NCBI GenBank assembly: GCA_920105625.2
Contig: OV050032.1
Location: 76,985,879 to 77,049,878, forward strand
Reading direction: 5' to 3'
Origin: Clusia tigrina
Lineage: Eukaryota; Arthropoda; Insecta; Diptera; Clusiidae
DNA length: 64,000 nt
Shown: positions 55,845-64,000 of the stretch, piece after piece
Layout: every line of letters begins with the position of its first letter
How positions within the stretch are numbered: position 1 is the stretch's first letter
Notes under the pieces: model-generated
What the model was told of the DNA's origin: nothing
Databases searched by the model: none
The model's input: the letters and a program-made list of their open reading frames with translations, nothing else
Position numbers and translations under genes: made by a program

Positions 55845-55916
55845 TATAAAAACAAGGAAATTCAACGCATCTGACGCTCACCCATAGTCTTCGCCATTAA
55901 CCAGTAAAGTCACAGG

Positions 55917-58232
55917 ATGGGGAAAACAAGCTGGGTGTACGTGCTACGGAAAGATGAGTTGGAGATTTTTGCAGAGGAATTCGGTTTGGAAACTACAGGC
56001 ACAGTAGATGACCTCCGAAAGCGGCTTTCTGAATTTTTCACAGAAACGGTACTGACTCAGGAGCAACAATACCGGTTGATGAATCTACAACGCAGGCATG
56101 TTAAAAACACATCACCAAGGCCGGCTGCATCCATAGTTCTCAGCGAAACGCTGGAAGTGGACAGGCCAAGCACATACGCAGGTGCAACTCTACCCGCGTG
56201 GAATCCAGAGGTACGGGGAATACCACAGCATCCTTACGTTTCACCTGCACCAATGGATCAACAATATAACGGGTCTACACAGTACGCCGCTGTTATTGAT
56301 CAAGTACGGAAGTGGTCTCTTAAATTTGACGGTGGGCGTGATCCACTGGCGTTTATTGAGCGAGTCGAGGAATTAGCAGATGTGTACGGAATAAACATAG
56401 ATTTCCTTCCGCGTACTATGCCTGAACTCTTGAGAGAACGAGCACTCATGTGGTTCAGAAACAATAATCGATCGTGGCGGGAATGGAGCACATATAGGAA
56501 GGACTTCCTGAAATTCTTTTTACCGGCCCGTTTCATGGAGAAACTCGACGACCAGATCCGACAGCGTCACCAGAGGCATCGAGAGTCATTCAAGCAGTAT
56601 GTACTCGAATTGCAAAATCTTATGCGACACGTGGATTATTCGGAGGAGCAGAAACTGGAAAGAATCTTTCAGAACAGTCTGCCACAATATCAGCTATACG
56701 TGCGCCGTAGAGATTTCGTATCGCTACAGGAACTGATAGAGATGGCCGAGGATTTGGAGAGCATACGGGGAGAAGGCGAACAGCTAGCAGCGCCACCCAC
56801 ACAAAGGCGAACAGAGCAAGGTCCACCTCGAGAGGTAAGGAACCGACAGGTGACGGTAGAGAGCAAAGTAGCACCCATAGATCCTAGAACAGCCTGCCGG
56901 CGTTGTGGCCAAAATGGTCACATAGCACGACTATGTCGCAACGTGCAAATACTGTTTTGTTGGGAGTGTGGCCGTAGGGGAGTTAGGACGATCGAGTGCT
57001 GCAACCAGAGAGCACCACCCAACAGAAGACTACCGTCAGACACGCAGCATGGAGCAGAGCAGCGACACCAGACTTTACCATGGAAAAACGCATTGCACTG
57101 TGTCGGGCGACGAATCTGCGCTAACGTTTCTATTGGCACAGAAACTGTCACCGCGACGCTGGACACAGGTGCAACGCACAGTTTTATGAGCAGACGCCTA
57201 GCACACAAGTTACGCGCTTCTACCGGCAAATTGGAAAAATCCAATACCAGAGCGCTTATGGCAGACGGAAGTGCTAGGAGGGTCAAAGAGACATTTGTGA
57301 CGAAGGTAAGGTTTGGAGGGCAGGCATGCCAGATAGAAGTACTTATCATGCCTGACTCCAGTGATGATCTACTCCTGGGAGTGGATTTCATGACAAGCCT
57401 GGGAACGACATTGAAGTGCGGCGATCAGGAGATCACGCTGGGACCTCATAACGGTTGTGTGCAACCACGAGACTTTGCAACGTGCACGACAATCCGCGTT
57501 GATAACTTCTCACAAGTAAATGCATCAATGCCTTCCAAGAGGCCAACTAACGTCAGAAAATCTAAAGAACAGAGACACAACAGAGAATACAGCGGAAGCC
57601 CACGCAGTAGCAAATATACATCACCAGGAACAAGTATTACACACACGAACGCGTTCACTTGCCACGGATTCTGCCGAGGGAAAACCAAAAACGGATTACC
57701 ACAGGGGCCTCAGGAGAAGGACACGGGCGCACCAAGTGGTAGTGAGATCACGACATTAAGGCGTCAAACGACCATGACAAGCAGCGCATCTTCCAGTTAT
57801 TCCGCAAGGTGTTCGCCAGAGCGGGAAACCCGAGAAATGCCACGTAGACAAACCGACAGATCAAGGGACAACCACCGTGCAATCAAGTGCACCAAACACA
57901 ACAGAAGCGACGCCCATAGCCACCGCAGCAACAGTAGTAGACAACGGAACGGTGCTACAGGGAGCCCGTCAACAGAGAAACGGATGCCAAATACAGACGA
58001 CTCAGCCACACAATGGAACCATGTCACATTCCAGAGTTTAGAAGAGCTACAGGAATCGAAAGGAGCTGGTCTACCACAGGGCTTAGTAACAGAAATTTTG
58101 CGCAAAGCCAAAGGGGCTCAGCAAAAACGGACACGAGGGCGAATACGATTTAGGCGAGACGCATACAGAGTGACCCTCAAACGTGACGCTGTCATCATTT
58201 TTCATCGTCGGCAAAGTAGGGAGGGCGTGTAA
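55917..58232 (+). CDS. gag: Gag-protease polyprotein of the Gag-only LTR element (771 aa, intact)
   Basis: The only long intact gene in the window. ATG at 55917, 72 bp after the primer site, is the first in frame. The N-terminus (residues about 10-43) resembles a SAP motif. Residues about 110-290 are a Ty3/gypsy-type capsid region (WSLKFDGGRDPLAFIERVEE, LMWFRNNNRSWREWSTYRKD). A CCHC knuckle follows at C327-C340 (CRRCGQNGHIARLC), and a second at C348-C361 has valine in place of histidine. Then comes a retropepsin: DTGATHSF with catalytic D416, and LLLGVDFM near 485. From about residue 540 the chain is arginine/serine/threonine-rich and unassigned, ending in basic RTRGRIRFRRDAYR. No RT, RNase H or integrase. 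The stop codon is the TAA formed by the first bases of the 3' LTR (58230-58232). Likely role: capsid assembly and self-cleavage of its own particles. Confidence 0.9.
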   Translation: MGKTSWVYVLRKDELEIFAEEFGLETTGTVDDLRKRLSEFFTETVLTQEQQYRLMNLQRRHVKNTSPRPAASIVLSETLEVDRPSTYAGATLPAWNPEVRGIPQHPYVSPAPMDQQYNGSTQYAAVIDQVRKWSLKFDGGRDPLAFIERVEELADVYGINIDFLPRTMPELLRERALMWFRNNNRSWREWSTYRKDFLKFFLPARFMEKLDDQIRQRHQRHRESFKQYVLELQNLMRHVDYSEEQKLERIFQNSLPQYQLYVRRRDFVSLQELIEMAEDLESIRGEGEQLAAPPTQRRTEQGPPREVRNRQVTVESKVAPIDPRTACRRCGQNGHIARLCRNVQILFCWECGRRGVRTIECCNQRAPPNRRLPSDTQHGAEQRHQTLPWKNALHCVGRRICANVSIGTETVTATLDTGATHSFMSRRLAHKLRASTGKLEKSNTRALMADGSARRVKETFVTKVRFGGQACQIEVLIMPDSSDDLLLGVDFMTSLGTTLKCGDQEITLGPHNGCVQPRDFATCTTIRVDNFSQVNASMPSKRPTNVRKSKEQRHNREYSGSPRSSKYTSPGTSITHTNAFTCHGFCRGKTKNGLPQGPQEKDTGAPSGSEITTLRRQTTMTSSASSSYSARCSPERETREMPRRQTDRSRDNHRAIKCTKHNRSDAHSHRSNSSRQRNGATGSPSTEKRMPNTDDSATQWNHVTFQSLEELQESKGAGLPQGLVTEILRKAKGAQQKRTRGRIRFRRDAYRVTLKRDAVIIFHRRQSREGV
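58213..58227 (+). promoter_or_regulatory. Polypurine tract before the 3' LTR
   Basis: AAAGTAGGGAGGGCG, directly before TGTAAG at 58228. It lies inside the last codons of the Gag-protease frame. Confidence 0.7.
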
Positions 58233-59690
58233 GAACCAAAATCTTCTGTGGGAAATTTTGGCCCACACCACAGGTGACAGAGTCACTAAATACACACAAA
58301 CCCCATGAAGAACAGACCGAATAATTGCATCTTGGAAACGCCCACAATGCCAACCGAAACAACTGCAGTGAGAACCTAACGAAAAGAACTGCAAGCATTG
58401 TAACCAATTAGCGCGGCCGTGGTAGGAGCGCAGATCAGCAGCAGCATATTAGACCAGTTGGAATAATAGCAATTACAACAAAAAACCCGACCACCACAGC
58501 CAACGATCTTGCCAATCAGCGCTATGCTTACGAAGAGCGAGGAAAAACACAGCGACGAGGAATGCAACAAATACATGCAGGACAAGAGAAGGTGAGTGCA
58601 CGAACTCAGCGGTGGAATTTGCCGAGTGCGCTCGCTCGGAAATCTTACACCAACAACACGAAGAAACGAGAGCGAAGCACAAGAGGGACAACGACAGAAC
58701 AACCACCACGCCAACGACCAGCAAGCAGAAGGAGAAATACAAACGAAATGCTGGTTGTCAGTTTAATTAAATATTTAACAACAACACGAAGAAACGAGAG
58801 CGAAGCACAAGAGGGAAATGCTGATTGTCAGTTAAATTAAATATTTAACAACAACAACACTACAGGATTCCGGACAGCGCTGCTGGCAGGCAACAATACT
58901 GCAGGCTAACCAGGGACCGTTGGAGTGAGGTGGCTGACCGCCAGAAGTTGAAGGTGGCCCAAGGGCAAAAGACGGCAACACCAACAAGCCTGACTGCAAC
59001 AACAACAAGCCGGCCACAACAACAACAATCGACTACTGGCCAACGGAAGTAAAATCACACAACGGTGGCCTGCGAACAAAAATATGTGTCAGCCGCTGCG
59101 ACCTGGGACTATATAAACCACGTAGCCCAGGCAGTAGGGCTCTTCCTCGATCACCAGCATCCTGACTAGCAACAGCTCTACAAAGTACAATACGAACATA
59201 GAAAGCTTAGCAAGAACCTCTGGTTCTTAATCGTTTTCTTGCTAAGCCATACACAGACAGAGACTACAGGGATTCAGTGAGAGCCTCTGGTTTTTAATCG
59301 TTCTCCCACTGAATCACTGAGACACATACGCAACCGAGACTTAGGGACTTAGAGGGAACCTCTGGTTTTTAATCGTTTTCCCCCTAAGTCATACGCCGTA
59401 CAGAGACCATAGGAACTCAGTGAGAGCTTCTGGTTTTTAATCGTTCTCCCACTGAGTCACAGAGACACATACTTACCGGGACGTAGAGACCGGAAAACAA
59501 GTATACATTAAACAAGTTATTTATACAAACATAGAATTAAGGAAATATAATTGTTTCGAGCAAGAGTTCACAATCATTATATTAAATAAATACGCTATTA
59601 TTAATATAACTCGCAGGACTTTTATATTTTTCTGTACACGTCCCCTGGAACCGCTGAGTTTTACCCCAGCTATAAAAAAGAGTCGTTACA
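58228..59690 (+). repeat. 3' LTR of the Gag-only element (1463 bp)
   Basis: Same length as the 5' LTR with about nine substitutions. The four stem-loops recur at 59205-59247, 59271-59315, 59346-59390 and 59414-59458. The loop of the first has one C for T, and the third has the consensus loop where the 5' LTR has a variant. All stems are retained. Confidence 0.9.
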
Positions 59691-60036
59691 CTGGTCACTG
59701 GCTTTTCGGCAGACATGCTCTCAGGCTGGGAGTATTCTCTCATGAATACTGCAGAAGCTGTGGGGATGAGGAGGAGGAGGAGACTGTGGAGCATCTCTTC
59801 TGTAGTTGCCCCGCTCTGGCCAGAAGCAGAGCGGGCTCTTTAGGCAAATACGCTTTTAGCTCTCTTACAGAGGTGTCTAGCGCGAAGATCAAACAAATCC
59901 TGCGCTTTATTAGGGCTTCAAAATGGTTCGACGAGTGAATCGGAGGTGCGTTGTGGCGCGGTGGTATCACAATGGACCCATGGTGGTCTGAGTGAGCTGG
60001 TCCTTGAACTGGCTGCCACATTAACCTAACCTAACC

Positions 60037-60049
60037 TATTTGCGCTGTC
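60037..60049. repeat. Right target duplication of the LINE fragment
   Basis: TATTTGCGCTGTC, partner of 54324-54336. One or two bases could belong to the CTAAC tail instead. Confidence 0.85.
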
Positions 60050-60492
60050 CTATTGGCAATAAATGTTTTCCATCGACGTGGATGATCTGATAACCAAGCC
60101 AGTACGATTGAAGAATCGGTCCATCCATATATAGGCGCCTAAGGCAAGCTCAAAGCCTTGCGAACCTTGGTCATCACTTTGGTCATGAGCAATGCTGCAC
60201 ACAGCTCAAGTCTTGGTAGCGTGATCTGCTTGACCGGTGCCACCTTGGTTTTAGCTGTAACTAGGTTTGACAGGATTTCACCATCCTTGCGTTGAACACG
60301 TAGAAAAATTGCCGCTGAATACGCCAATTCGGATGAATCTGCAAAGCCATGGAGTTCGACATTCTTCTCATTCGAGTACTCCAACCACCTTGGAATACGA
60401 AGCTGTACGATGGTGTTGATACTTTGACGATATTCCATCCACTGATTATAGAGGTCGGTTGGCAACTTCTCATCCCAATCCAGGCCTTTCAC
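60050..60492 (-). pseudogene. pol: BEL/Pao RNase H (N-terminal part)
   Basis: Contains ELHGFADSSELAYSAAIFLR, ITLPRLELCAALL and, after an amber codon at about 60138-60140, APIYGWTDSSIVLAWL and RWKTFIANRTAQI. These are the RNase H catalytic D, E and D regions of BEL/Pao pol. The frame continues at 54336 and below once the nested insertions are removed. The amber replaces the codon usually found as glutamate in LPEAPIYGW. Confidence 0.8.
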
Positions 60493-61731
60493 CCAGAGCT
60501 TCTACATGAATATTTTCATTGCAACCACAACGGGAGAGAGCCAACCTATGAGATCGAATATTTTTGCGATATCCGATAACACTACACGCTTTGTGACAGT
60601 CTGTGTCATTTCAGGAAGATTAACGCTGTATTTAAAATTGTCTTTCGATGTGTCCCACAGCAGTCCGAGAGTCTTCACTGTTTGCGATGAGTCTATGATA
60701 GTGTCTGCCGCTAGCTCGCGGTCTTGTGCGTCAATACTTTCTAAAAATCTTGCTGAGTTTGAAGACTATTTACGTAGATGAAATCCCGCCTTGAATAATA
60801 TTCCGCAGAGTTCATCCTTGAGCGCTATTGCTGAGTGCACGTCAGCTGAACATGCCATTAGATCATCGACGTAAAAGTTTTGTGTTATGACCGCTGCAGC
60901 TTCAGGAAATTTTTCGTGGTTGTCATGTGCGACTTGATGCAATGTCCTGATTGCTAAAAATGGTGCAGCTGAAGTCCCATACGTTACGGTTTTAAGGTCG
61001 TATTCCCTTGGCTGCTCGTCCATAGAATCCCTCCATAAAATTCGTTGTAATGGACGGTCTTCAGGATGTACAAGTACCTGCCGGTACATCTTCTCTATAT
61101 CGCCAGAGAATCCAATCGCGTACTTTCGGTATTTTAATATGATTTCAAACAAATCCTTTTGTATGGTCGGTCCGTCCAGCAGGTTGTCGTTAAATGAGAT
61201 ACCGTTTTTCTCTCGCAGTTTAGTTGTACTGCTGCTCGGTTTCAGTACTGCGTGATGCGGGAGGAAGTACGTTCTATTGGGGTCGGTGGTTACAGACGCC
61301 TCCATGTGTCCCAATTGACGATACTCATCCATGAATTTGGTAGACTCTTCGTGTAGCTTTGAATCATTGCTGAAGTGGCGCTCCATGGCAAAGAGCCTTT
61401 TTAACGCGGCAGTGCGAGAATCGCCGAAGGATATGTTGTCTGTCTTTAACGGAAGCCGAACAATATAGCGTCCGCTGTCATCACGTTGTACCGTTTTTTT
61501 GTAAATTTCTTCAGCTCTCTTGTCATCTTGTGTTAAATGTTGCTCTGGGCCTGGGAGATCTTCCACTTCCCAAAAGCGTTGAAGCTGCTTGGTGAGATCA
61601 AAGCATGTATGCGCTGTCAACATGTGCTGCTCAGTGTCGGTTGAAATTTGCCTAGTAGCACCCAGCCGAAGATCGTTTTGAGAGCAGTTGGTGACCCTGA
61701 AGGATGCGTCAATTTTTCTGATAGCACGCAC
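60493..61731 (-). pseudogene. pol: BEL/Pao reverse transcriptase
   Basis: A 321-codon open frame (60766-61731) with GFSGDIEKMYRQVLV, ILWRDS, TVTYGTSAAPFLAIR and the active site QNFYVDDLMA. It ends in an amber replacing the tryptophan of FHLRKWSSNSARFL. The following part (60493-60763) is open and reads TLGLLWDTSKDNF and SDIAKIFDLIGWLSPVVVA, then a second amber near 60505 in KIFM-KLWVKG. A frame change near 61620 separates RT from the protease linker. The RT active site itself is intact. Confidence 0.85.
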
Positions 61732-61934
61732 TCTGCGAATACATCAGCGCCTAGTGTAATGTCAATTTTACCAGGCTTGTAGTGACATGGATCTGCAAAC
61801 TCCATTTCTTTGAAGAATTCCAAGTTCTGATGAGTTACTTCATATGCGGGTAAATGTTGCGTTAACTGCGCAAGACAAAACGCGTCGATGTTGATATTGT
61901 TGTTATCTTGCGTTGCATTGATATGTATGTTGAC
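61617..61934 (-). pseudogene. pol: BEL/Pao protease-RT linker
   Basis: Reads YKPGKIDITLGADVF, then PTALKTIFGWVLLG, the conserved linker between BEL/Pao protease and RT (ADVF; QTIFGWVLLG). The reading frame then moves to the RT frame, which starts with the continuation EQHMLTAHTCFDLTKQLQRF. Confidence 0.75.
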
Positions 61935-63489
61935 TTAGCCTCTGGTGCAACTACCATTAGCAGAGCCAACTCCATACATTATTGTCTTATCATATTTGCG
62001 CTTCAAGCGCAGTCGCTGTGCACATGCTTCAGAAATCAGCGTACCTTGTGATCCAGAATCCAACAAGGCGCGGCACGGGCGTAAGTTATTACATGCATCA
62101 TAAACCATCACTATTGCAGTAGGCAATAAAGTAAAAGGTCGTGAAAGTTGTTGTGTAGTATTTACACTGATGCCAGCTGCTTCCTTGGGCGGAACTGATG
62201 ACATTTCTCTCTGGGTGTTTTGGGTATTTGTTGGCGTTGAAATGTGAAGCATAGTGTTATGCTTTGCATTGCATTTTCTGCACGATGTCCTCTTGCAGGC
62301 TGATGCCCGATGATTTGGCTGCAAACAGTTAAAGCAGGCATTACTGTGTTGTACGAGCTTACGACGTTCTTCAACATCCATTTCCTTAAATTTGTTGCAA
62401 TTGTACAAAAAATGTTCGCTTGAGCAGGCAGGACATGATTGAACAGTTGCTGTATATGCGCGAGCTTGGTTGCGCTTGAAATAGTTGCTTCCCTGGCTGG
62501 CGTTGTAGCTCGAACTCCGTTGCGTGTTTTCCAATTTAAACACTCTTCTCTCTAAGAACTCCAGAAATTGCTGGAATGTTGTAGCTTCGTCTGCTTTCTT
62601 CCTCTGTACCAGAGTACCAGTGTATCGGCGTCGAGTTTTTTCTCCAAATGAAACACTAAGATTGAGTCCCAGTGCTGTACAGGCTCGTCGAGTACCTTCA
62701 ATGCATTAACACTCTCATATGTAGCATTGTAGATGCGTTTTACTTCAACAGCTGATGCAGATTTCATTCCGGGTTGGTTGAACAAAAGTTCCATGTACGC
62801 TTTTTTCACCTTGTCAGACTTGTCGAACTTTTTCTTTAATAGCTCCCAGGCAATACTGTAGTTGGCATTGGTGGGTTTTAGATGCTTAATTAGTGATAGT
62901 GCTTCACCTTTCATTTTTGTTTGCAAATACTCAAACTTTTCTATGTCGGAAATATTTGCTCTGTTGTGCACTAAAGTTTCGAACAAGTCACGAAATCTTA
63001 TCCACTCAGTGCATTTACCTAACTCTGGAATCTGGATTTGTGGCAATCGTAGTTCATGTTGAACTTGCGGTTGATGCGTAGTCTCAGTATTTGCCGTCGA
63101 TGAGTTGCCCGCTCAATTAGCTCACCCATTGCGCCTTGGTGTTGTATAAGCGTTTACATGGCTGCTGAAATATCACTGTCTGCCTGCTGATTACCTATAA
63201 CGGTATGATTGCTCTCTGAAATTTCTAAAATGTGTGCACACAGTGCTTTTATGGAAAAATACTTCTCCTCTATCTCTGAGCGGTATGTCTCCTCCTGTGT
63301 TTGCTATTCTTCTGTAGTCACCAAGTAATCAATTTCTTGCTGAATTGTCTCGAAACCTATAAATAAAGCCTCTGCTCGTTCTAGCCGCACTCTAATCTCG
63401 TGTGACGTATTTTGCTCCGCTGTGCAAGCCTTATAAATACGTGTTAAACAACTTTTAATAGTTTGTCGTTGCAATTTTAGTTGATCCAT
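61935..63489 (-). pseudogene. gag: BEL/Pao gag and protease
   Basis: Gag starts at the ATG at 63489 (MDQLKLQRQTIKSCLTRIYK). An in-frame TAG at 63304-63306, a TAA near 63155 and further shifts follow. The capsid-like part (62552-63046) has IPELGKCTEWIRFRDLFETL and ALSLIKHLKPTNANYSIAWE. After a frame change, the nucleocapsid (61935-62543) carries CPACSSEHFLYNC, CFNCLQPNHRASAC and CRKCNAKHNTMLH, typical triple BEL/Pao knuckles. The protease follows (CRALLDSGSQGTLIS, with the aspartate in LLDSGS) and ends in a stop at 61935. The protein would be about 500 residues if continuous. Confidence 0.8.
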
Positions 63490-64000
63490 TTTGTTGCTGC
63501 GGTTTGTTCATAAATTTTTTGACAGTTCTTGTCACCTTTTGTTGATTGATCTGCTCGTGCACTTACAACTTGCTTCAAGTTTATTGATAATTGTTTGCTA
63601 ATCTGCTTTTCGCCGGTAGGTGGCGTAGATTGAAAAATTCCTTTTTTTCTTATTGGACTGGGGCTCCGCAGGGCGCTCCAACTGGTGTTTCGTTGTGAAA
63701 CTATCCCACTGGCTCACACGGTTGTGAATGTTGCCAGGACTGATGCGACACACCCCCGTGCGTGTCGATGACGTTGTTGAAGACTCGCGCTGTTGCGAAT
63801 GTTGCCTCAGTTTCTATGTGCGCGACTTGTGGCGCCTGTGACCTCCGTAGTCCGACCAACTGGGTGCGAATGCAGCTCATGCACGCCGTGTAGATGATGT
63901 AGGAATGATGAACTTCGATATGAAGCGTAATTCGTGAACGCCAATCGATGGATGCAGGAACATTTAAGAATTTCCTCTGATGTAACTTGTACGCCAGTTG
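63490..64000 (-). other. BEL/Pao 5' leader, possibly reaching the LTR
   Basis: Upstream of the gag start on the minus strand. No gene. I could not place the primer-binding site or LTR edge; a GGAGCGCCCTGCGGAGCCCC stretch near 63661-63680 is a candidate vicinity. The 5' LTR probably continues beyond the window. Confidence 0.4.

Larger units (their letters stand above)
54359..59694 (+). mobile_element. Gag-protease-only LTR element (TR-GAG-like), complete
   Basis: Complete insertion: LTR 54363-55825, primer-binding site 55827-55844, one ORF 55917-58232, polypurine tract about 58213-58227, LTR 58228-59690. It is flanked by CTGG at 54359-54362 and 59691-59694. Both LTRs are 1463 bp, and I count about nine differences by eye (about 0.6 percent), so it moved recently. 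The interior is only 2402 bp and carries no RT, RNase H or integrase. Its transposition must have used enzymes from another element. Gag type and 4-bp duplication fit the Ty3/gypsy superfamily. Confidence 0.9.
54337..60036 (+). mobile_element. 5'-truncated LINE fragment, split by the Gag-only element
   Basis: About 368 bp of LINE 3' end: 54337-54362 plus 59695-60036. The second part encodes RHALRLGVFSHEYCRSCGDE...EHLFCSCPALARSRAGSLG, the cysteine/histidine finger at the C-terminus of many insect LINE ORF2 proteins. After a stop comes a 3' UTR ending in a CTAAC repeat tail (60016-60036). It is flanked by a 13-bp target duplication, as expected for target-primed reverse transcription. Confidence 0.8.

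Noticed and set aside
55917..58232. Domesticated gag host gene
   Set aside because: It lies between two nearly identical LTRs with a target duplication, primer site and polypurine tract, so it belongs to a mobile element.

Overview
This is an insect, most likely dipteran, genomic window built almost entirely of transposable elements and their remains. I see no host gene, rRNA, tRNA or CRISPR array. A true-fruit-fly (tephritid) source is suggested by a mariner transposase with 41 residues between its last two catalytic aspartates; this DD41D (rosa-like) subfamily was first described in tephritids. Errantivirus-like, copia, BEL/Pao and LOA/I-type elements and the CAA/TTG-rich low-complexity DNA fit a fly. 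The species is an inference.

Layout. (1) 1-35009 is a head-to-tail array on the minus strand of about three copies of one ~15 kb composite. Its backbone is an errantivirus-like LTR retroelement (gag, protease, half of RT, env; RNase H and integrase missing). A LOA/I-type LINE sits on the same strand where RNase H and integrase should be. A copia-type element sits on the plus strand inside the protease. Unit 1 is 1-14572, unit 2 is 14573-29737, and unit 3 (29738-35009) is cut off inside the LINE. All three share the LINE insertion and the same env stops; units 1 and 2 share the same copia insertion, so nesting preceded amplification. (2) 35010-45500 holds a decayed BEL/Pao pol, a mariner 5' end and two related LINE remnants (C and D). 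LINE D is split by a 1478-bp solo LTR and by a 494-bp unknown insert, and is followed by the DD41D mariner. (3) 45490-52990 holds a very decayed second errantivirus with LINE scraps, a plus-strand LTR with primer-binding site of the array family, a tRNA-Ser-type primer site, and AT-rich DNA. (4) 53000-64000 is a three-level nest: a minus-strand BEL/Pao element, interrupted by a 5'-truncated LINE with a 13-bp target duplication, itself interrupted by a complete young LTR element (54363-59690).

The most interesting object is that last element. It has 1463-bp LTRs, a 4-bp target duplication, a primer-binding site and a polypurine tract, but its whole interior is one intact 771-codon Gag-protease frame with no RT or integrase. 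It therefore looks mobilised in trans. Downstream of the TATA box its LTR carries four tandem stem-loops with an almost invariant 19-nt loop and stems that change on both arms together. The solo LTR at 40399-41876 is a diverged relative, and carries comparable stem-loops with a similar loop core in the same part of the LTR. This points to a conserved structured RNA leader in the family.

Apart from that Gag-protease frame, every coding region I could follow is broken by stops, frameshifts, deletions or changed catalytic residues.
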